From positions 7,578,515 to 7,642,514 of the forward strand of contig CM020508.1 in the NCBI GenBank assembly GCA_009823395.1: a stretch of DNA of 64,000 nt. The letters run 5' to 3'. The notes beneath the pieces were generated by a model that was not told the origin of the DNA, did not search any database, and saw only the letters and a list, made by a program, of their open reading frames with translations. Within the stretch, counting starts at the first letter, position 1, and each line of letters starts with the position of its first letter. Source of the stretch: Thamnaconus septentrionalis. Taxonomy: Eukaryota; Chordata; Actinopteri; Tetraodontiformes; Monacanthidae. The translations under genes and the position numbers were made by a program. Below, piece after piece: positions 1 through 49,027 of this stretch.

Positions 1-303
1 CAGTCTTGCTGCTGTTGCCTTGTGCCCGAGGGTGAGTAAGTCTAGTCATACTTGTTAAATGGCTTTGTTCATCAAATGCTGGCAGAAAACCAGAGGAAAT
101 TTATAGTTTGAGAAAAAGAAATTCAGAAGTAATATGATCCTTTTTTTTTTTTAAAAGTTTTCCCGCCTCAAATACCCACATTTCTCGATCAGTTGGTTAC
201 AAAATGTGTCAGTTGCACTTTGGGACTTTGACCTCTGGAGGGCGATGAATACCAATACTAAATAAGGCAGGTATGAGCCAGTAAGTGTGTACCCACGTGC
301 ATA

Positions 304-365
304 CGTGTGTGTGTGTGTATATATATATACGCGCGCACACATATGTATGCACATATATATATATG

Positions 366-414
<49 letters not shown>

Positions 415-424
415 GCACACGCAC
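304..424. repeat. Compound (TG)n/(TA)n microsatellite
   Basis: Alternating TG, TA and CA dinucleotides run through this stretch, with a long uninterrupted TA core from about 369. It lies upstream of the hmg20b promoter. The rest of 1-500 holds no gene that I can support; two short poly-T runs follow at about 469-492. Confidence 0.9.
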
Positions 425-514
425 GTTTTTACTTTTCCAGGTTTATGCAATTTTGACCCCCCCCCTATTTTTTTTTTTATTTTTTTTTTTTTACAAATGT
501 TTCTTTGTGCCACT

Positions 515-634
515 TGCGTCCAATTGGATAGTTGAAGCGCGACTATTTCATCCGCCCAATCGTGGTTGTCCGTACCGACCAATCAGACGATAGATGACAT
601 GAGCTTCCTGTTTGGCCGAGGAAATAATCATTGG
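515..634 (+). promoter_or_regulatory. hmg20b: Probable hmg20b promoter and first exon with three CCAAT boxes
   Basis: Three CCAAT boxes sit at 520-524, 556-560 and 579-583, the typical spaced arrangement for NF-Y. They are followed by a consensus splice donor (GG|GTGAGT, exon end 634). An ATG at 599 opens twelve codons that run in frame zero up to that donor; an ATG at 594 is closed at once by TGA. Promoter identity is inferred from motif and position. The transcription start is not visible. Confidence 0.55.
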
Positions 635-1007
635 GTGAGTCGAGACTTTTATCCTAAAAAAGTAGAGGTGCTATTTTTAAAAAGAAAAAAAGAACTACTC
701 GAGCAAAACTACGCATCCCTTGTAAACTGAGTATGTAAGAATAAATATTTTGTCTCTCCATTCACTGCTGTGAGGAACAGGCCTTTAATATTCACCCAGT
801 TTCTTTTTGTTACAACGGCGTAGTGCGGCCAGTTAGGCGGACGGAATTGTTAGCAGTACCTTTAGCCTACGCAGCAGTTCTCAATACAAGGAAACCGAAG
901 CCAAAATATTGTCCACTAGCAGCTTTTATTGTTCTTCATTTCCACAAATATCCCTTTATTGACTTTTTTTTTGCGCTTAACAAAGTCAGTTTTTCGAGGC
1001 GAAGACC

Positions 1008-4000
1008 ATGGGAGGGATCAAACAGGAGCACGGCGATGGTTCACAGCCGCCCAAAGCTTCGCACTCAGCAGATCAACGGCCAGAGGAGGTTTGTGCAGCT
1101 GCGCTACACACTGGATTTCCTCTCTTGAAGAAGCCCGCATGCCATATGACTGATTCGCTGAACATCATTTTCGGAATTTCATATTATTATAGCTGTCGTA
1201 TCAAAACAAAAAAGAAAGAAAAGTTTTCGGGCGTACAACACAAGTAAACATGGCAAACAATTATTCTAGTATTGTCTTTAATTGTGCCAGATTTCGCTTC
1301 AAACAAAAATTATTTTGGACAGAGTTGTGATAATTACGAAACAACCAACTTAAAAACTTTGTAAGACTCACAGCTTTACTCTATTTGAGAACGTACATCC
1401 GTGTGTATCTGCATATTATGACCGTTCAATCCAGAGAAAAGCATCTGCAAACAGATTTTGGTATTTTCACCCAACATTTAACCTAGTCTTAGATTAAGAT
1501 TAAACTCACATAAGAAACAATCAAAAGATCTTGTTGCAGCATGTGTGGTCAATGGTCTATCAACACACCAACACCAAAAATGCCTTAGTACATTTAACTT
1601 CTTATTTGCTCTCTGGTTAAATTCATATACTGTTACCATTAGTTTGCATGATGCAACTTGATGCAAGTGTTTTTATGCAGCAGTGTTGTTCTGTCTCTTC
1701 AGCCGAAGAAGAGAGGCTGGCCGAAGGGAAAGAAAAGAAAGAAGGTGTTGCCTAATGGTCCCAAGGCACCAGTGACAGGGTATGTCCGCTTTCTGAACGA
1801 ACGTCGAGAGCACATGCGAGCCCGCTACCCGGATTTACCATTTCCAGAAATTACAAAGAGACTGGGAGCTGAGTGGACACGATTAGCCCAAAATGATAAA
1901 CAGGTGGGCAACAGGTTACGTACGTGAACATTTAATCTTTATAGCTATGTTGTGGTTTGTTTGGTACTAAACATTGCTGTAAGCACTGGCTTGATGATGG
2001 TACTGTATTTCTAAGCCATTTGGCCATTTACAAAGTGAAATCGTGTCTTGGTTGTTTTGGCCGTTGGCTAGACGAAAAACATGATGCCAAGACTATTTGC
2101 AGCTTTATTCTGCTTGGTAGTTGTGAAATCTGTATGCACACAGGCAAACAGAGCTTTCCCCTCTGTACGGTATAACAGTATATGTGCTTTTGCAGCGCTA
2201 CCTTGATGAGGCAGAGCGGGAGAAGATGCAGTATGCCCAGGAGCTGAAGGAATATCAGCAGACTGAAGCCTATCAGATCACCAGCGCTAAGATACAGGAC
2301 AAGAAGATGAGGAAAGGTGACATATACATATAACATATACACTCTGTATCAATAATGTCAAAGTAGTGCATTGTTTAAGGTAGAAAGTTGACTCAGGTCA
2401 ATAAACTGCATGTTCTTCTGCTCATCTACATCGTAAGTTTGCTTTGCTAACTGGTGTGCCAGTTGGCATGTTTCAGAGGCCAATAATGACGAACTAAAAT
2501 ATTGCTCAGCAGTGACAAATCAAATGTTTAATTACTCATTAGTTAGTTAATTCTTCTCTCATTGACATGTTCATACATTTGTCTCTCAGAAGACACTGCA
2601 TCTGTCATCGTCAGCGCTAGTTCAGAATCATCTTTATCAAAGGTAAATAACTCATTTATATCTTCTTAAAAATTATTTACAGTCTCATTGTTAAATTAAA
2701 CAAAGATATTGCCCATGTTCTTTAGGCGTCTGATCTCCCAAGCAGATTTGACATTCCCATCTTCACAGAGGAGTTCCTTGATCAGAACAAAGGTAACAAA
2801 CACCCTTGGCCTACCTTCCTAAGATCCTAGACTGTGATGATTGTTTTGTGTCAGATATGATGGATCACTTACACACCACTGGTGTGTTTTGTTTGTTTGT
2901 TTTTATTTTAAGCCTGAATTTTGCCTCTTTGTGTTTTTAGCTCGAGAGGCCGAGTTGCGACGGCTTCGTAAGGCCAACATCGAGTTTGAAGAGCAGAACG
3001 CTGTCCTCCAGCGACACATTAAAGACATGTACACCGCTAAAGAGCGACTGGAGGCAGAACTGGGCATGGATGAAAAGAAAACTCAAGCTCTTCATCAGCA
3101 TCTGCTGGCCATCAAACAAACTTTGATTGCCAGCCTGTCATCAGTTCCTCTGCCTGGTCAGTTGTCTGTATTAAACGTACAATAAATGCAAGTGGAAATT
3201 TAAAGTTCAATCTCTTGCAGTCTATCAAATGTTTACTTTTATCCTGCACCACTTTTTTTTTTTTTTTTTTTTTAAAGAACTTTAAAATATAGGCAGCTGG
3301 GAAAAAAATCCACTTTATCTTAAACCCAGAAGAACATTCTGTATTCACTGTCTTAATGACAATAACCCATTTACACTTGAAGATGATAATGAAGCAATAT
3401 TGTCCTTAAACAGGGACTGGTGAGACAGCCTCTCCTGGGAATCTGGATTCCTACCTGACTCGTCTAAGTGGAGTCCTAGAAGAAAATCCCCAGAAGCATC
3501 GGGCCCTGCTCGGCCAGCTGCGTGAAGTCCTCTCTCATGTAGACAGGTGACTGTATTCTGCCTGCCAGTCATTCATGTATGTGATGTATTTTTTCACATC
3601 ACAAAGGAAAGATAGGAGGTATTCCTCTTTGCTCAAACTGTCCAACCCTCTGTCTTTTTTTGTTTATTCTGATTGCATCTCTATGTACACACTTTCATCT
3701 TCTGCTACAAGAAAAGCACCCAAATGTGAGAACAGACTTTAAGGGAGCTTTTATTTTTTTGATTATGTGAATATAAATTATTGTTTTAAAGTGTTGAGAC
3801 AATGTACAGTTCCTAAATGCTCTCTCAAATCTTTGACTTTTTTGTACATGATTAAAAACATTTGCACATAGTACTGTAAAGAATCATTGGTCGTCAGATC
3901 CTCCCAGACTAATTTCAAAATGGAATTATTGTCATACCACTTTCTCAAACATAAACATGTGATTTTAAAAGGGTCTCCAATTTTGTTGCCATGCTCCAAC

Positions 4001-4058
4001 ATTCTTTTTTTTTTCTAACAGCATGCTTTTTGTTTGTTTAACCAGTGAGAAGTTATGA
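1008..4058 (+). CDS. hmg20b: HMG20B (BRAF35) HMG-box protein
   Basis: HMG20B is a nuclear subunit of the LSD1-CoREST-HDAC complex that binds DNA through one HMG box and helps control neuronal genes. Exons: 1008-1088 (acceptor at 989), 1703-1903, 2196-2316, 2590-2642, 2726-2792, 2941-3156, 3414-3546 and 4046-4058; every junction is GT-AG and in frame. From the ATG at 1008 the product is about 294 residues, against about 317 for the human protein. Order: an IKQEHGDG segment like the mammalian VKQERGEG, a basic stretch ([13 protein letters not shown]), the HMG box at about residues 47-117, then a coiled coil at about 175-245 beginning [20 protein letters not shown]. The last codons are SEKL. The tail pattern ([21 protein letters not shown]) favours HMG20B over HMG20A. 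The start is uncertain: exon 1 (599-634) joined at 990 would add 18 residues in frame. Confidence 0.92.
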
Positions 4059-5275
4059 GAAGACTGCAGCTGGCAGGCCCACGTTCCTGATGGCCTTGGT
4101 GAGAGTCCAGCTAGTGCCATAGCTTGTGGATAACTCGCAGAGAGTTAAGGCAAGGGTACAATAATTCCAAAATACCTCACGCCAAGAGTTTGTGTCTACT
4201 GGCTGCTTCTCTCTGAACATGTGTATGTATTTGTGTATTCATGTAGTGAGAGTTTTTGTCAGTGTAAATCTGTATGGAGCAAATTGCATTTGCAGGTCTA
4301 TATTTTTTTTTTTATATATATATATAAAACACCTTTTAATTTATCTTCTGAATTGCTTGTTTCAGTACATTTTGAGTTTTCTGTGGTTTTGAAAATGACT
4401 GCAGGCTGCATGTCTCCTGTAATTTGTCTCATTATTGTTTCTATATTAGGCAAGTTAATACAGCCCAGTTATTTTTTTTGCTATTATTTCCATTTGGCAT
4501 TTTTGGTGAGGTGTAGGTGAGTAGTTGGGTGCACCTATGGTTTTGTCCATGCATGCACTGTCATTCAGATTGTTTGCCAGAAAAGATGCTACATATTACA
4601 GGAGAGTATATTGATGGTGATAGGATGATAAACTGACACTCGTTGTCATGTCACATATTTTGAGAAGTGCATTTGTATTTTGTTTGTGACTCGCTCTTTA
4701 AACTGTAGTGACAATGTATTTTACAAAGGTGTGGAGGTGTCTTTTTTTCTTTTTTATGTTTCCCATTTGCAGAAATCAAGACAGTGTCTTTTCACTGAAC
4801 GTCCCAGAGTTCCAACCTTTACTTCTGTTTTGACTTTTAGTGTGTGCGCGTGCGTGCGCGTGCGTGCGCGCGTGCTAAAATGTGCAGTACTGGAACTGGA
4901 GGGGCTCCTACACTGAATTATGTGGTGGGAAAATGTGATGGAGGAAAGTGGGATGGTACCTTCTTAAAATTGTTAAGTTCACTTGTATTATTATTATTAT
5001 TATTATTGTTGTTAATATTCATGACGAACGACGGGGTATATTCATTCACATGTAGACCTACTTTGAAATAGTGGAGTGAGTTACGAAGTGCGTCCAGCAG
5101 AGGGAGCTGTTTGTTCGCTTTGTTTCATTAGATCAGTTCCTTGCGGACTTGACCATCAATCTGAACGGGGAAATAACCTGAGTTCAAATACATTTGTGTC
5201 GTGACGACGACGGTGGTCCATGGCTTTGCGATCAAAATTGTTCCTGCTGATAAATAAATACATGCTAAGGTTCCC
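4059..5275 (+). other. hmg20b: Probable hmg20b 3' UTR
   Basis: No coding potential is visible after the stop. AATAAA occurs at 5253-5258 and could end the transcript, but this assignment is weak. The stretch includes a (TA) run near 4314-4326, a GC-alternating run at 4845-4873 and a short (ATT)n at 4987-5007. Confidence 0.4.
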
Positions 5276-5399
5276 AGTGCGGCTCTTGCTTATTTTCCGA
5301 TGTTATGGGCTCCGTGACGTTTTTATCTACAAACACTACAGGCGACTCTTAAGATGCAGCAGCGTGAGGTACCACGAGTGCAAACAACAAAATGAGTTA

Positions 5400-5820
5400 A
5401 AAAATCATGTGGTTTGAAGCTCCGCCCCTCAACCCGCCGCCGCCCTGACGTCCGCATCAGGCGCTGTCCACATCAGTGGTGGTGCTGAAGCTGAACAAGA
5501 TGGCTGTGTGTTGGGGAGCAGCGAGCTGAGAGGCGGGGGGCGAGAACACTGTCAGATTTAGTCGTCACTGGGAATTTAGAAGAAAGACGTGAAGTGAAGA
5601 CCGGCCCACCGACGTTCTCTTCCGCGGCCGTGTGAATTTTTTTGCCTTCCGTCCTTCGAGTCGAGAGCTCCCAGACCAGGCCGTGCCCGAAGAGGCAATA
5701 CCAGGGGTTTTCCGCCGTCCAGCATCAACGACCCACCGACCTGCTGCATCCGACTGCACACACGGTTTCAATCACGAAGGCTGAAGAAGCTGGAGCCAGT
5801 GCTATAGGAGAAGATAAGAG
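5400..5820 (+). promoter_or_regulatory. unc13a: unc13a promoter / 5' UTR, CpG-rich
   Basis: The 400 bases before the unc13a ATG are richer in CpG than their surroundings and contain no TATA box that I can see, as expected for a CpG-type neuronal promoter. An upstream ATG at 5500 opens only a short frame. Two RE1-like half-sites lie at 5460-5489 (separate entry). The distance from the probable hmg20b 3' end is only a few hundred bases. Confidence 0.5.
5460..5489 (+). promoter_or_regulatory. unc13a: Candidate REST/NRSF site with widely spaced half-sites
   Basis: GGCGCTGTCC (5460-5469) and GGTGCTGAA (5481-5489) match the two halves of the RE1/NRSE consensus in reverse orientation, separated by 11 nt instead of the canonical 2. 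The site is about 330 nt upstream of the start codon of a neuron-restricted gene. RE1 sites with expanded spacing are known, but this gap is at or beyond their usual range, so binding is a hypothesis. Confidence 0.4.
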
Positions 5821-44678
<38,858 letters not shown>

Positions 44679-47600
44679 AGGGATGGCGGCGCCGCCACCC
44701 GCTACCCGCTACTACCAGTGCGAACCGGAGCTCCTCCTGAGCCACTGCTAGCCACTGCCTTGTTGATCCGGTGTTGTGTGAGCGACAGTCAGCACACACC
44801 ACACAGCGCTGTAAATACATTCATTCCAAGTGTGAAAGGGCACAGACACCTGCAGACACTCTGTCAGCCATCGTTTTGATACACAATGCATAGAGTTTAA
44901 ATCAGACAGCATATATCAGCTCTCCTCTGTCTGTACGAAGAGCTCAGCCATGCCATACTTTGCCATTCTCTCTCTCTCACTCGACAGGTCACGGTGAGAA
45001 ACTTTGGAACTTTTGGCTCACTGCCTTTTACCGCCTAGTCTCCTCGAGTTCCCGGTTTGTCTCGTCCCTTCCCTGATCTGAATGCACTCAGAGAAAGGGC
45101 CGCAAGTGCCAACACAATGTCAAAATATGCCAAGATCAGCCCCCAAGCACAACCCAACCAACGACCCCGCCGCCCCCCAAAAAACAGCTGACAGCAAACA
45201 AATACGGCCGCCAGGTGTTAAAACATTCCAAATATCAGGTGGGAATCACAGAATGGGGACGAAGCAGGACTTAGTTATTTTTTGTCAGATTTATTTTTTA
45301 TCTTGTTTAAATGATTTGAATATGGAAAGTATATATAGATATCTATATCACAGTCTATTTAATAGTATATGAAAGACATAACATAGGTTTACACACAGGA
45401 TGATATCTGTTACAGTCTTCCCTGTAACAGAGCACACTGCCCGACCGACACCTCCAATGCCTTTTGTCTCGTCGACCCTCGTACGCTTTTTTTGTGTGCG
45501 TCTTTTTTAAAATGAGCAGCTGTTGCAAAGGGAGTTGTGAGGAAGGCGCTTGCATGTTTGTTCCCGCAGAGCGTACCGGACCGTGCGCGAGAGCTGCGTG
45601 CCTGTGTTTCCGTTCTGAGTTTGTGCTCGTGCAGAAGAAACGTCTCAAACGTCGACCTCGTCGTGTGACCCTCCGTGTTGCCTGTTACCTGCCACACCGC
45701 ACTCACGGGAAGCCAACACACACACACACACACACACACGCACGCGTCATATCCGACATCTGCGTCTTTGTCTTTTTTGATTTTCCATCGTTGGAGAGCC
45801 GAAAGTTGAATTTCGAATGCAACTTTTCATTGGATCGTTTTTGCCAAAAAACAAAATCCGCATTTATCAAAAACGCTCGTCGTGATTCTCTCCAAGGTGA
45901 AAACAAGCAAAAGCAACAGTGTGCACAAACTGCTGCACCTGCGTTCCTTCAAGGGATCCTTGATCCTCCAGAATATTAAGGGCTTGCAGATCCAGCTCCA
46001 CCCGAGTCTGGCACTGACGTTTTCCTCAGAGAGGTCCAGCAGTTGGGAACAGCAGACAGACACAGAGCACACGGGTCCTCTGTGCACCCACCGTCTCACT
46101 CGCAACACTCCCCCCTCCCTCCCAAACACTCCGGGGTGTCTTTTCAGTTTACTAGAATATCTCCTAGCTCAAATTCTATTTTCATAAAAAAAAAAAAGAA
46201 ATCTGTGCTTGGTTTACATCTCCATTCATTTGTATGACGAGTTGTGGGGAAGTCAAGTCAAGTGTAACTATCACAGGGTGTCCTACATTGATAAAGAGCC
46301 TTTATGCGCCCCCCCCCCCCCAACCTTTACTCCCTCTGCTGCTCCCCTTAGATTCAACAGCCCCCCCAACAAGCTCAACTCTATGCATCTATTAGGAAAG
46401 AAAAAAAACAGTGTAGACGAGTCATTCTTCAAAGCGGTCTTCTAATGTTTACATCGTGGGTTTCTCGATATCAGCACACACGTTTTGTCCGATGCGTTGT
46501 TATTGCCGTCTCTATTGTAACGGGCCAAGTATCACCGCTGCGGTGGAGCGGAACAGAGGCTGAGGGGGGTTTTTTTCTTTTGTTTTGTGGAACTTCTCGC
46601 TGGGGGAAGGGAATGAATGTGGAGCACTAAGGGACAGGGTTTTGATTCCAGTGTTGTAAAAAGCCTGGACGTCAGCGACACATCAGGGGCGTGAGGTGGT
46701 GGTGGTGGTGGGAGAGGATAAAGAAAAGGTTTGCTGCTACTTTGTAGACTTGAATTCTTGCGCTGGGTGTCTCTCTCTCTCTGTCTCTCCGGCTCTCTCT
46801 GAAGGGCCTGTTGACACCCAGTCAAGGTATGTAGCTGAAGAGACAGAGGAGGAGGGCCGAGCGTGAGCTGGAGATTAATAACAAATGATTTTGCACAAAA
46901 ACGAGTCATAGAAGAAGCAAAAAAAAAAAAAACGAAAAACAAACAGCCAATCTTAACAAAACATGCGTCGCTCTCTGGTGTGTACGAGGTCTTTTATTCA
47001 AGAGGAATTCCGCACACGTCTTTTGATAACTTCAAACAGCGGGTCCACAAAACTGTCACATAGCTGGGGCGGGGGGAATGCCACGAAAACAGTCTCTATG
47101 AGTGTGTATCTTTGTTTATTGCTGTCGACAATGATGATTTGGGATTCCTCCTCTGCTTGTCCGGTGTTGACATTTGATTTGTCTAGAAAAGGGGGGAAGA
47201 CAGAAGTTCAGGACCAGGGTAGATGTTAGAAGCACAACAAAAAGCACACGGTGGACCAAAAGGTGCATGAGCCGTCCCCGGCGAGCGGAGCACGCACACG
47301 CCGTGCTGCGTCACGTCCTGTACTTCCACAAACGGTGCATGATAGGAACAATTAAAACAAACAAAAAACAATGTATATTGTGCCAGCACGCATACTTATT
47401 TGATGTTTGATGCCAATGGTTGGTTGTCTAGTTTGATTTTGATATTTCCCATTATTGTTTTCTATTTTTCAAATGTTTGTGAATATATAAATATGTATTA
47501 CCGATGATGACGTGTAGTGGTACCGAGTACTCGCATGAGGTTTTTTTTTATACACGAAATGTTTCTAATTTTTGGGTTTGTTTGTTTTGTTTTTTTTATT

Positions 47601-47690
47601 CTGGCTGTTATTATTGGGGGTCGGAGATGACTGGGACTGCAGTCCCACTGTGTTCTGCTTCCAATAAAATGGGAAAAACTCACTTTTTGT
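44679..47690 (+). other. unc13a: unc13a 3' UTR (about 3 kb)
   Basis: Non-coding sequence after the stop, with a (CA)n at 45717-45739, ending at AATAAA 47663-47668 followed by a T/G-rich downstream element (TTTTTGTCC...TTTTGTG). Long 3' UTRs are normal for this gene. Earlier cleavage is possible. Confidence 0.55.
47663..47668 (+). terminator. unc13a: unc13a polyadenylation signal
   Basis: AATAAA with a T/G-rich element 20-45 nt downstream. Confidence 0.5.
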
Positions 47691-47964
47691 CCACTTTTTC
47701 TTTTGTGAAAGGCCACCAAGATAATTACAATTTTAAAAGAAAGGAAAAACAAGACTTCCCATTAGCTTGTGTAAAACAAGGCTTCCTAATGGCTTACGTT
47801 AACAGACTGAAGGTCATTCCGAATATGAGTGGGATGTGGGTGGTTCACATTTACCAAAAGTGGGATGGGTCAGGAATTTTTTTTTTTTCGAGATTGGGAA
47901 GGAACAAGTGGGACGGGACAGGAGTTAAAAACGACAAACGATTGACTGATTGTTTTCCTAATTT

Positions 47965-48365
47965 TCTTCCCTATGTGTTTCGGGTGGATTTGGGACTTTC
48001 AATTTTATGGCCACCGAAAAAAACAACAGTATGACTTTTTCCATTTTCGGACAAGTTGAGATTTTGCATCATATCATTTTTTTCCATGGTAAACTATTAT
48101 GGAAAAGTAATAGTAATAGTAGTAGCCTTTTGAGCTGTTCTGGGACTCTTTTTTTTTTGGCTCCTGAAAAAAAACAACAGTGGATAGTATGACTTTTTTT
48201 CCATTTTCGTACATGTTGAGATTTTGCTATCTATCGCTCGTTTTCATGCTGAACTATCTTAGAACAGTCTTCCCTGTGTGTTTCGGCCATGTTTCGGCTC
48301 CTGGAAAAAAAGACAGCGTGTTGAGATTTTGTGCCGCATCATCTGGTTTCATGCTTAACTTAAGC
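47965..48365. repeat. Degenerate three-copy tandem repeat of about 150 bp
   Basis: Shared landmarks recur in order: CTTCCCTATGTGTTTCGG (47968) and CTTCCCTGTGTGTTTCGG (48270); GGCCACCGAAAAAAACAACA (48009), GGCTCCTGAAAAAAAACAAC (48160) and GGCTCCTGGAAAAAAAGACA (48296); and GTTGAGATTTTG near 48055, 48215 and 48320. The third copy is shortened. It lies between the two converging 3' ends. Confidence 0.75.
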
Positions 48366-48667
48366 ATGGACTGTAAACCAAGAGCTTGCTGGTTCGACCC
48401 TTATGAGTGTCATTTTGTTTTAAAGTCCTTCAGCAAAAAATATCAAGATAAACGAGGTGGGAGAAGTGCCTCAGTCGTGAAGACCTTGTGGAGTTTCTGA
48501 CGTCTCTAACACAATGATTGGCCCAAATCCTCCCTTGAGGAGTCAGCACAGTCAAACCATCAACCTCTTTAACCACATTTAAGCAAATTGGATCATCCCT
48601 TACTATAATAATAGTAATAAGAAGAAGAAGAGGAAGAAGAACATATGTTGAAAAAGACATCTGTTTC

Positions 48668-48673
48668 TTTATT
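48668..48673 (-). terminator. Myosin-Vb-like polyadenylation signal
   Basis: TTTATT on the plus strand (AATAAA on the minus strand), about 355 nt downstream of the myosin stop codon. Confidence 0.5.
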
Positions 48674-49027
48674 GATGTGAAGCATCTTCCATTTGTTTGA
48701 TAGCAATCAGAAAATTAATGAATACAAATCAAAGAAATTCTGTTCTATTTTATAGATGAAATGCTATTTAGACTGGTGAGGCCGAATATAAATCTTTTCG
48801 CATTGAAGAGTACTAAACACCACACGCTAATTTACAGTGGGAGATTTGCTGCCACTGAATGGACAGAATGCGCATTGCAACAACTGAGTTTCCACGAAGC
48901 CTTTTGCACTTCTACAGAAGAAATTGCATTAGAAATATTATCGAAACTCATGAAAAATCATGGGAGAAAAGGATAATATGCAACTCAATGTTTGCTCCAC
49001 AGGTGAAGAAACTTATTTGGGGGGCTT

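Noticed and set aside
209..593. Open frames through the (TG)/(TA) tract near 300-420 on both strands
   Set aside because: Tyr-Ile and Cys-Val repeats come from dinucleotide repeats read as codons; there is no conserved protein.
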